A program made the translations under genes and the position numbers. Below, one piece after another: positions 5,937 through 11,679 of a stretch of 12,269 nucleotides of DNA (position 1 is the stretch's first letter; every line of letters begins with the position of its first letter). The notes under the pieces are model-generated. The model was not told where the DNA came from and made no database searches. It worked only from the letters and a program-made list of their open reading frames with translations. This DNA is from Clostridiales bacterium (GTDB lineage Bacteria; Bacillota; Clostridia; Christensenellales; CAG-138), in contig WRCT01000041.1 of NCBI GenBank assembly GCA_009783775.1, forward strand, positions 1 to 12,269, read 5' to 3'.

Positions 5937-6914
5937 ATGAAAAAATGCACCATCGGCGGGCAGGCGGTCATGGAGGGCGTGATGATGAAATCGCCCGAGG
6001 GTTATGGGCTGGCGGTCCGCAAAGAGGACGGCACGATCGTTCGGGAGTATCATAAAAACAAGAAGGTGCGCGCAAAAGGCAGCTTTGCCACCTGGCCCGT
6101 GGTGCGCGGCGTTGCGATCTTTATTGACGCGCTGGTCACCGGCGTGCGGCTCACCATGCGCTCGGCGGAGCTGCTGGGCGAGGACATCACCGAAGAGCCT
6201 TCACGCTTTGAAAAATGGCTGGCAGAAAAGCTGGGCAAGTCGGTTTTTGACATCGCCATGGTCATCGCGGTCGTGCTGGCCATCGGGCTGTCGGTCGGGC
6301 TTTTTGTGATCTTGCCCTCGTTCCTCGCCAGCCTCTTCCCGCTCAAGGGCCTGCTGTACAGCCTGGCCGAGGGTTTGGTGCGGCTGGTGATTTTCCTGGG
6401 CTATCTGCTTGCGATTTCGCGGCTCAAGGCCATTCGCCGCGTGTTCGCCTACCACGGCGCGGAGCACAAGACCATTGCCTGCTATGAGAACGACGAGGAC
6501 TTAACGCCCGAAAACGCGATGAAATACACGCGCCTGCACCCGCGCTGCGGCACGAACTTTATGTTCCTGGTCATGGCGGTCGCGATCCTGTTTTTCGCCT
6601 GCGTGCCCAGCCTGGAAATGCTGGGCGTCGAGGCCACGCGGGGCCTTTCCATGCTCTATCGCATCGGGACGCGGCTGCTGTTTATCCCTGTGGTTGCGGG
6701 GCTTTCGTATGAGGTGCTGCGCGCGGCGGCCAAGGGCGACAATTTGTTCGCGCGTATTGTGCGCGCGCCCGGCCTGGCACTCCAGCGCCTGACGACCGTG
6801 GAGCCTGACGAGAGCATGGTCGAGGTGGCGATCGTGGCTTTCCAGCTAGCGCTGGATCCTCCTGCGGAGGATAGTTCCCAGATTCCAGATTCCAGTGACC
6901 AGACCGAAGAATGA
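5937..6914 (+). CDS. DUF1385 family membrane protein
   Basis: A 325-residue protein of the DUF1385 family (Bacillus subtilis YqhQ is a member); biochemical role not established to my knowledge. The N-terminus IGGQAVMEGVMMKSP (6-20) is diagnostic. Hydrophobic segments at about 105-135, 142-161, 208-223 and 246-258 suggest three or four membrane passes. Conserved polar motifs sit between them: YHGAEHKTI at 172-180 and HPRCGTNF at 201-208, whose His and Cys could bind metal (inference). AGGAGG lies 12 bases before the ATG, a rather long spacing. The gene heads the operon and overlaps prmC by ATGA (6911-6914), implying translational coupling. The last residues from about 315 (QIPDSSDQTEE) are encoded by a heptad array, so the tail is probably repeat-derived and non-conserved. 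Confidence 0.93.
   Translation: MKKCTIGGQAVMEGVMMKSPEGYGLAVRKEDGTIVREYHKNKKVRAKGSFATWPVVRGVAIFIDALVTGVRLTMRSAELLGEDITEEPSRFEKWLAEKLGKSVFDIAMVIAVVLAIGLSVGLFVILPSFLASLFPLKGLLYSLAEGLVRLVIFLGYLLAISRLKAIRRVFAYHGAEHKTIACYENDEDLTPENAMKYTRLHPRCGTNFMFLVMAVAILFFACVPSLEMLGVEATRGLSMLYRIGTRLLFIPVVAGLSYEVLRAAAKGDNLFARIVRAPGLALQRLTTVEPDESMVEVAIVAFQLALDPPAEDSSQIPDSSDQTEE
6854..6872. repeat. 7-bp hairpin near the end of the DUF1385 gene
   Basis: ATCCTCC-TGC-GGAGGAT (6856-6872) is a perfect short hairpin just before the heptad array at 6879. It contains GGAGGAT about 40 bases before the prmC start, too far to be a normal ribosome site unless the RNA folds. Confidence 0.4.
6879..6906. repeat. Four-heptad array D-left, inside DUF1385 coding sequence
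   Basis: CAGATTC (twice), CAGTGAC and CAGACCG follow each other as 7-base units, the last two degenerate. The first two are inverted complements of the units at 7226-7253. The array encodes the C-terminal tail of the DUF1385 protein and ends four bases before the prmC start. Confidence 0.6.
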
Positions 6915-7651
6915 AGTTCGAGCTGGCAAAGGAGCTTTTTCCGGTAAGCGGATCGGATGCCTGGTGGGAGGCAAAACTGCTGCTGGAATATGTAGACGAT
7001 GATTTGGAGAGATTGTCGGAATTGGTCCGGCGGCGGTTGTCCGGCGAGCCGTTGCAGTATATTCTGGGGGAGTGGACTTTTTATGGGCTGGACTTTCGCG
7101 TCACGCCCGATGTGCTGATCCCGCGGCAGGAGAGCGAGCTGCTGGTGGAACTGGCGCGGGAGAGGGATTTTTCAAGCGTTTTGGATCTATGCTGCGGCAG
7201 CGGGTGTATCGGCATTTCCACGGTCTGGAATCTGGAATCTGGAATCTGGAATCTTACATTGGCTGACATCAGTCCCGAAGCGCTGACTGTTGCCGGCGAG
7301 AACGCCCTGCGGCATGGGGTCAAGGCGGAGCTGGTGCAGAGCGATTTGTTCGCGCAGGTTGAGGGGACGTTTGATCTGATCCTCTGCAATCCGCCCTATT
7401 TGAGCGCGGACGATATGGGGCGTTTGCAGCGCGAGCTGGCGTTCGAGCCGGCGCTGGCCCTGTATGGCAGTGAGGACGGGCTGGCGTTTTATCGGCGGAT
7501 CGCGGCGGAATATCGCGACTATCTCGCGCCGGACGGGGTGTTGCTGCTGGAGATCGGTTCAACACAGGCCGAGGCGGTTTGCGCGCTCTTCCCCGGGGCG
7601 GAGGTTTATAAAGATTATGCGGGGCTGGATCGAGTTGTACGTGTAGAGTAA
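6911..7651 (+). CDS. prmC: Peptide chain release factor N5-glutamine methyltransferase PrmC
   Basis: PrmC methylates the glutamine of the GGQ motif in release factors, using S-adenosylmethionine. At 246 residues it is somewhat shorter than the usual 275-290, mostly at the N-terminal helical domain. Seen: the linker motif PLQYILGEWTFYGLDFRV (47-64), PRQES at 71-75 (family PRxET), the SAM-binding DLCCGSGCIGIS (92-103), LAD at 117-119 for the ribose, and the catalytic NPPY at 160-163. The start overlaps the previous stop (ATGA). Its substrate RF1 is encoded next downstream, a classic arrangement. Odd: residues about 106-115 (WNLESGIWNL), between the SAM loop and the second strand, are encoded by four tandem 7-base repeats. 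The spacing from DLCC to LAD is about two residues longer than in E. coli PrmC, so the fold should survive. Confidence 0.95.
   Translation: MKFELAKELFPVSGSDAWWEAKLLLEYVDDDLERLSELVRRRLSGEPLQYILGEWTFYGLDFRVTPDVLIPRQESELLVELARERDFSSVLDLCCGSGCIGISTVWNLESGIWNLTLADISPEALTVAGENALRHGVKAELVQSDLFAQVEGTFDLILCNPPYLSADDMGRLQRELAFEPALALYGSEDGLAFYRRIAAEYRDYLAPDGVLLLEIGSTQAEAVCALFPGAEVYKDYAGLDRVVRVE
7226..7253. repeat. Four-heptad array D-right, inside prmC
   Basis: TGGAATC is repeated four times without interruption (28 bases). Because 7 is not a multiple of 3, gain or loss of one unit would shift the prmC frame. The inverted counterpart lies at 6879-6906, 319 bases away. Confidence 0.9.
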
Positions 7652-7784
7652 ACTACAAACTACAATGTACAAACTACAATGAATGAAGAAAACACAGGGT
7701 GTTTTCCTTGATTTGATAAAATCAAAAACGGGCGGCGCAGGCGTCCGTCTCCTCAATTGTAGTTTGTAGTTTGTACATTGTAGT
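7651..7784. repeat. Heptad-armed palindromic element A (prmC/prfA gap)
   Basis: The left arm 7651-7678 consists of AACTACA three times with ATGTACA as third unit. The right arm 7757-7784 is TTGTAGT three times with TTGTACA as third unit, so the arms are complementary unit by unit. The 78-base core holds the hairpin GAAAACAC-AGG-GTGTTTTC (7688-7706), then TTGATTTGATAAAATC, then an imperfect GC-rich hairpin around 7728-7749. It starts at the prmC stop and ends three bases before the GGAGG of prfA. In RNA the arms could form a long stem between the two genes. Confidence 0.85.
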
Positions 7785-7796
7785 TTTGGAGGAAAA

Positions 7797-8867
7797 ATGT
7801 TAGACAAGTTACAAAAAATAAAAGAACGCTATAACTCGCTCAGCGAAAAACTGGCCTCGCCGGACGCGCTTTCCGACCGCGCGGCCTGGCGGGAGCTGGG
7901 GCGCGAGCACGCGCAGCTCGAGGAGATCGTGCTGGTCTACGACAACTATGCCAGGCTATCCGAACAGCTGGCCGAGTGCAAGGCCATGCTGGCCGAGCGG
8001 CTGGACGCGGACATGAAGGAGATGGTTTTAGAGGAGCAGGCCGGTTTGGAAGAGCAGCTGACAGCCCTGACCGAGGCGCTGCGCGCCCTGCTTTTACCCA
8101 AGGACCCGAACGACGAAAAGGACGTGCTTTTGGAGATCCGCGCGGGCACGGGCGGCGACGAGGCCTCGCTTTTCGGCGCGGACCTGCTGCGTATGTATTT
8201 GCGCTACGCGGAGCGGCACGGGTATAAAGTAGAGTTCATCGACGAAAACATGACGGAATTGGGCGGCGTAAAAGAGGTCGTCTTGAGCCTGTCGGGCAAG
8301 CGCGGCGCGTACAGCCGCTTAAAGTTCGAGAGCGGCGCGCACCGCGTGCAGCGCGTGCCGGAGACCGAGTCGCAGGGGCGGATCCACACCAGCGCGGCGA
8401 CGGTCGCCGTATTGCCCGAAGTGGACGATATCCAGATCGAGATCAAAGAATCCGACCTGCGCATTGACACCTACCGCGCGAGCGGCGCGGGCGGGCAGCA
8501 CGTGAACAAGACCAGCTCGGCGATCCGCATTACGCATATGCCGGCCGGCGTGGTCGTCGCCTGTCAGAACGAGCGCTCGCAGCTGCAGAACAAGGAGCAG
8601 GCCATGCGTTTGCTCAAGAGCAAGCTTTATGAAACGCAGCAGCAGCAGCAAAACGCGGCGCTGGCGTCGGCGAAAAAGAGCCTGGTAGGCAGCGGTGATC
8701 GGAGCGAGCGGATCCGGACGTATAACTTTCCGCAGGGGCGCGTGACGGATCATCGGATCGGCATGACGCTGTATAAACTGGACGCGTTCATGGACGGGGA
8801 CCTGGACGAGATGATCGACGCGCTGATCGTGGCGGAGCGCGCGGCGCAGCTTTCAGGGGAAATGTAA
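7797..8867 (+). CDS. prfA: Peptide chain release factor 1
   Basis: RF1 reads UAA and UAG stop codons in the ribosomal A site and triggers hydrolysis of peptidyl-tRNA. Full family length, 356 residues. Seen: the N-terminal coiled helical domain (1-105), the domain start EIRAGTGGDEASLF (113-126), the RF1 codon-recognition tripeptide as PET at 188-190 (PAT in E. coli; PET is common in Firmicutes), ESQGRIHTS (191-199), the catalytic GGQ at 232-234 in SGAGGQHVNKTSSA, and the RF1-type RSERIRTYNFPQGRVTDHRI (302-321). GGAGG sits four bases before the ATG. It lies directly after prmC, whose product modifies Gln234. The last Met codon and stop are part of the first heptad of element B, so the protein's extreme end may be set by the repeat. 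Confidence 0.98.
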   Translation: MLDKLQKIKERYNSLSEKLASPDALSDRAAWRELGREHAQLEEIVLVYDNYARLSEQLAECKAMLAERLDADMKEMVLEEQAGLEEQLTALTEALRALLLPKDPNDEKDVLLEIRAGTGGDEASLFGADLLRMYLRYAERHGYKVEFIDENMTELGGVKEVVLSLSGKRGAYSRLKFESGAHRVQRVPETESQGRIHTSAATVAVLPEVDDIQIEIKESDLRIDTYRASGAGGQHVNKTSSAIRITHMPAGVVVACQNERSQLQNKEQAMRLLKSKLYETQQQQQNAALASAKKSLVGSGDRSERIRTYNFPQGRVTDHRIGMTLYKLDAFMDGDLDEMIDALIVAERAAQLSGEM

Positions 8868-8998
8868 AATGTACAGTGTACAATGTACAATGAAGGAAAA
8901 AACGCCGCGGGCGTTTTCTTGAATGATATAAAATAAAATCAAAAAAACAGCGGAGCTGTTTTATCCTCAACTGTACATTTTACGCTGTACATTGTACA
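8862..8998. repeat. Heptad-armed palindromic element B (prfA/ywlC gap)
   Basis: The left arm 8862-8889 has units ATGTAAA, ATGTACA, GTGTACA, ATGTACA; the right arm 8971-8998 has CTGTACA, TTTTACG, CTGTACA, TTGTACA. The 81-base core contains hairpins AAAACGCC-GCG-GGCGTTTT (8899-8917) and AAAACAGC-GGA-GCTGTTTT (8944-8962), separated by TTGAATGATATAAAATAAAATC-like A/T sequence also present in element A. The left arm begins inside the last codons of prfA. Confidence 0.87.
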
Positions 8999-9018
8999 TT
9001 AACCCAACGGAGACCCAA

Positions 9019-10053
9019 ATGACCACTCAAGTTATCTCAACCATAGCCCAAGCCGAGGCCGGTACTTCTCTCGCTGCGGATTATATCCGCAAGGGGGAAC
9101 TGGTTGCGTTTCCGACGGAGACCGTTTATGGGCTGGGCGCGAACGGGCTGCATGAAGCTGCGGTGCAGAAGATATTTGAGGTCAAGGGCAGGCCGGACGA
9201 CAATCCGCTGATTTTACATCTCTCCAAAAAAAGTGAGGTGCGGGATCTGTGGGACACAGTGCCGCGCCAGGCGCAGCCGCTGATGGACAACTTTTGGCCG
9301 GGGCCGCTGACGCTGGTTTTTCGGCGCAGCGCGCGCGTGCCGGACGCCGTTACGGCGGGCCTCCCTACCGTCGCTTTGCGTATGCCGCAGAATAAGACGG
9401 CGCGGGCGTTGATCGCCAAGGCGGGCGTGCCGATCGCCGCGCCCAGCGCGAATCTGTCCGGCCGGCCCAGCCCGACCAAGGCGGAGCACGTGCGTGAGGA
9501 TTTTGACGGGCTTATCCCCCTGATTCTGGACGGCGGGCTCTGCCGCGTGGGCGTGGAGTCGACGGTTCTGTCACTCGTGGGCAAGCCGACCATTCTGCGG
9601 CCCGGCGGAATCACGCGGGAGATGCTGGAGGCGGTCATCGGTCCGGTGGCGCTGGCGGAGTCTGTGCTCGCGCCGCTGCCCGATGGGCAGGCGGCACTCA
9701 GCCCGGGCATGAAACACAAGCACTACGCGCCCGCAGGACGGGTGCGGGTGGTGACGGGCGCGCCGGAGAAGGCGGCGGCGCGGATTCTGGCGTTGGCGCG
9801 GCAGGCGGAGGTTGAGGGATTAAGCTGCCATATCGCCGCCACGACGCAGACAAAGGCGCGCTACCGTGGGTGGCCGCATACGCTTGTGGGCGACCGCGAC
9901 CGGCCCGAGACGCTCTGTGCAAATCTCTTTGCCCTGCTGCGCGAGACGGAGGCGGATCTTATCCTCGCGGAGGGGATCCCGCCGGCCGACGCGGGCCTGG
10001 CCTATATGAACCGGCTGCTGCGCGCGGCGGGCTTTGATGTGGAGGAAGTGTAA
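9019..10053 (+). CDS. ywlC: Threonylcarbamoyl-AMP synthase (Sua5/YwlC type)
   Basis: Makes threonylcarbamoyl-AMP from threonine, bicarbonate and ATP, the first step of t6A37 modification of ANN-decoding tRNAs. The start is ATG at 9019 with GGAG six bases upstream; the frame extends back to a TTG at 8992, but that lies in the arm of element B. The resulting 344 residues match the two-domain Sua5/YwlC length. Positions are counted from this ATG. Seen: the YrdC domain with ELVAFPTETVYGLGAN (about 26-41), KGRPDDNPLILH (about 56-67), APSANLSGRPSPT (about 140-152) and STVLS; then the linker SPGMKHKHYAPAGRV (about 227-241), typical of Sua5 forms that cover the active site; then the C-terminal Sua5 domain. 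The stop overlaps the next ATG (TAATG), so the next gene is probably coupled. Confidence 0.96.
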   Translation: MTTQVISTIAQAEAGTSLAADYIRKGELVAFPTETVYGLGANGLHEAAVQKIFEVKGRPDDNPLILHLSKKSEVRDLWDTVPRQAQPLMDNFWPGPLTLVFRRSARVPDAVTAGLPTVALRMPQNKTARALIAKAGVPIAAPSANLSGRPSPTKAEHVREDFDGLIPLILDGGLCRVGVESTVLSLVGKPTILRPGGITREMLEAVIGPVALAESVLAPLPDGQAALSPGMKHKHYAPAGRVRVVTGAPEKAAARILALARQAEVEGLSCHIAATTQTKARYRGWPHTLVGDRDRPETLCANLFALLRETEADLILAEGIPPADAGLAYMNRLLRAAGFDVEEV

Positions 10054-11021
10054 TGCTGGGACGGCTTGCCGCGTTGCTTTTGGTTCTGACGCTTTGCGTC
10101 GGGTGCGGCGCGCCTGCTTTGCCTGCCGTTGAGGAGACATGCTCCTATCTTACTGAATACGGGCAGGCTGACCCTGCCCCTACTGCGATGCCGGCGCCTC
10201 TGTCCACCGCAGACGGGCGATTGGCAATCGCCCCTGCACGGCCCGCCGCTCACTTTTTCACGGAAGGCGAAACGCCGTTTCGGGAGTATGCCTCCGATAC
10301 GCTGATCATTCAAGTCGAGGAAGTATCCTATGCCGGAACGCGGGTGCTGGCCGCCAGGGTCTGGGTGGCCGAGCCCGACCGGCAGATCCGCAAGGCGGGC
10401 GCGGTGTGGCAGGAGTCGCTGGCCTTCCCAAGCGAGCTGGAAACAGAGGACGCTGTCTTTTTGGTGAACGGGAGCGGGTTTTCCAGTCCGGAATACCCGA
10501 ACCGTGACAGCCGCTATAATGGCGCGGGCAAGATGCGCTATACAAGTTTGGGGTTTTTGGTGCGCACGGACGGGGAAGTTCTGCGGGAGTTGCCGGAACA
10601 GTTGTTTACGGGCATGAGCGCGACCGATGATGGGCTGCGTATGTATGAAAAAGTCCCGATCACCGAAGTGGAGGGGGCAAACACCTGGGCCTTTTTGGAC
10701 GTTTGTTATTTTATCAAGGGCGGACAGGCGGATATCTTAAAGCCCTATCTGCAGCACGAGCAGCATATCGTGAACGAACGCAAGCGGCGCACCCTGGTCT
10801 GCCGCATTGACGCGAATCATTATCTTTTTGTCTGCGTACAAGGGGACACAAAAAAGGGCTTGACCCTGGAACAGGCAACCGAATTTTGCCTTTCCTATGA
10901 GCCGCGCATCACGGACGGGTTCTGCCTGGACGGCGGCCAGTCCGTGGCGATGGTTCTGGCGGGCGAGGTCCTGGCGGGCAATGCCACAAAGGTTTTTGAC
11001 ATCTTGTATCTTACGGATTGA
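10053..11021 (+). CDS. Lipoprotein with phosphodiester glycosidase (NAGPA-like) domain
   Basis: A 322-residue exported protein. The N-terminal hydrophobic stretch at 5-16 ends in CVGC, a plausible lipobox with Cys18. Residues about 25-70 are a low-complexity Ala/Pro linker. Residues about 84-322 resemble the phosphodiester glycosidase family (NAGPA, also found in bacterial cell-surface proteins): FLVNGSGF at 136-143, RRTLVCRID around 245-253, the GLTLEQATEF segment (269-278), and the core LDGGQSVAM at 292-300, where the family has LDGGxS. GGAGG lies seven bases before the ATG inside the end of ywlC. The substrate is unknown; a phosphodiester-linked sugar in the cell envelope is the family-based guess. 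Odd: residues 37-44 and 55-63 are encoded by two in-frame palindromic repeat units of the family seen at 2884-3111. An envelope gene is also not a usual member of this housekeeping cluster. Confidence 0.85.
   Translation: MLGRLAALLLVLTLCVGCGAPALPAVEETCSYLTEYGQADPAPTAMPAPLSTADGRLAIAPARPAAHFFTEGETPFREYASDTLIIQVEEVSYAGTRVLAARVWVAEPDRQIRKAGAVWQESLAFPSELETEDAVFLVNGSGFSSPEYPNRDSRYNGAGKMRYTSLGFLVRTDGEVLRELPEQLFTGMSATDDGLRMYEKVPITEVEGANTWAFLDVCYFIKGGQADILKPYLQHEQHIVNERKRRTLVCRIDANHYLFVCVQGDTKKGLTLEQATEFCLSYEPRITDGFCLDGGQSVAMVLAGEVLAGNATKVFDILYLTD
10161..10184. repeat. GC-rich palindrome inside the lipoprotein gene, unit 1
   Basis: GGGCAGG-CTGA-CCCTGCCC followed by CTAC, the same layout as the units at 3008 and 3048 (GGGCGGG-CTGA-CCCCGCCC-CTACG) but with both stem halves altered together. 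It encodes GQADPAPT in the linker. Confidence 0.8.
10215..10241. repeat. GC-rich palindrome inside the lipoprotein gene, unit 2
   Basis: GGGCGATT-GGC-AATCGCCC followed by CCTGCACGG. The stem is identical to the unit at 2886-2904 and only the loop differs. It encodes GRLAIAPAR in the linker. Confidence 0.85.
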
Positions 11022-11032
11022 AGTTGTATAAT
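11004..11032 (+). promoter_or_regulatory. Possible internal promoter for rpiB-upp
   Basis: A perfect TATAAT (11027-11032) lies 17 bases after TTGTAT (11004-11009), a three-of-six -35. It would start transcription near 11039, about 22 bases before rpiB, and could serve rpiB and upp independently of the upstream genes. Confidence 0.4.
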
Positions 11033-11060
11033 AAGTTGTAGAAAAAGGGAGATTAAGGGA

Positions 11061-11516
11061 ATGAGAGTTGCGATCGGAAGTGACCACGGCGGATACCGGC
11101 TCAAAACGCGGCTGGGCGAGCGGCTTATAGAGCTGGGCCACGAGGTGCTGGACCTGGGCCCGTTTGACTTGGAGAGCGTGGACTATCCCGACTATGGTTT
11201 TGCCGTGGGCGAGGCCGTGGCGCGGGGCATCGCCGCGCGCGGTGTGGTCGTCTGCACGAGCGGGATCGGCATCTCCATGGCCGCGAACAAGGTGTCCGGC
11301 GTGCGCTGCGCGCTCTGCTGGAACGAGCGGGCGGCCGAGCTGTCCCGCGCGCACAATGACAGCAATGTGCTGGCGTTGGGCGAGGGTATGGTCACGGAGG
11401 CCGAGGCGCTGGCCATCTTGGACGTCTGGCTGGCCACGCCCTTTGAGGGCGGACGGCACGCGAGAAGGACGGGGAAATTAGATTCCTACTCGCCAAGGGC
11501 GATGGTTGAAATTTGA
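11061..11516 (+). CDS. rpiB: Ribose-5-phosphate isomerase B
   Basis: Interconverts ribulose-5-phosphate and ribose-5-phosphate in the non-oxidative pentose phosphate pathway. At 151 residues it has the usual RpiB/LacAB length. Seen: GSDHGGYRLK (6-15) with Asp9 and His10, the catalytic Cys65 in VVCTSGIGIS (63-72), AANKVSGVRCAL (74-85), HNDSNVLALG at 98-107 with the ring-opening His98, and the phosphate-binding GGRHARR at 130-136. The loop reads CTSGIG where most RpiB proteins have CGTGIG or CGSGIG, a small variation that should be compatible with function but could shift substrate preference. GGGAG is nine bases upstream of the ATG. The gene is 39 bases after the lipoprotein gene and is followed by heptad element C and upp; its product is a precursor of PRPP, which Upp uses. 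Confidence 0.95.
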   Translation: MRVAIGSDHGGYRLKTRLGERLIELGHEVLDLGPFDLESVDYPDYGFAVGEAVARGIAARGVVVCTSGIGISMAANKVSGVRCALCWNERAAELSRAHNDSNVLALGEGMVTEAEALAILDVWLATPFEGGRHARRTGKLDSYSPRAMVEI

Positions 11517-11518
11517 GA

Positions 11519-11653
11519 AGTAATAAGGAATAGGTAATAAGGAATAAGGGAGGAGTGCTGCGCACAAAATGAAGGGCTGCTTGAAAGTATAATAAAAAAA
11601 CTGCGTCAGCAGTTTTCTCGTAAACTATTACTTATTCCTTATTATTTATTACT
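11519..11653. repeat. Heptad-armed palindromic element C (rpiB/upp gap)
   Basis: The left arm 11519-11546 has units AGTAATA, AGGAATA, GGTAATA, AGGAATA; the right arm 11626-11653 has TATTACT, TATTCCT, TATTATT, TATTACT. The 79-base core contains a short GTGC-TGC-GCAC dyad (11555-11565), an A/T segment (AAGTATAATAAA) and the hairpin AAAACTGC-GTCA-GCAGTTTT (11597-11616). The architecture and length equal those of elements A and B, but the heptad sequence is unrelated. It begins two bases after the rpiB stop and ends nine bases before the GGAGG of upp. Confidence 0.87.
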
Positions 11654-11679
11654 TGGAAAAAAGGAGGAGCAAAAGAAAC

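Noticed and set aside
5771..5971. N-terminal extension of the unknown exported protein to 5971
   Set aside because: It would cover the divergent promoter region, overlap the DUF1385 start, and place about 67 residues before a typical signal peptide without a ribosome site.
7651..7784. Simple intrinsic terminator between prmC and prfA
   Set aside because: The gap is larger and more symmetrical than a terminator, lacks a strong T-run directly after a GC stem, and the same architecture recurs in two other gaps.
8992..9018. TTG start of the t6A synthase at 8992
   Set aside because: It lies in the arm of element B with no ribosome site, while ATG 9019 has a well-placed GGAG and gives the normal family N-terminus.
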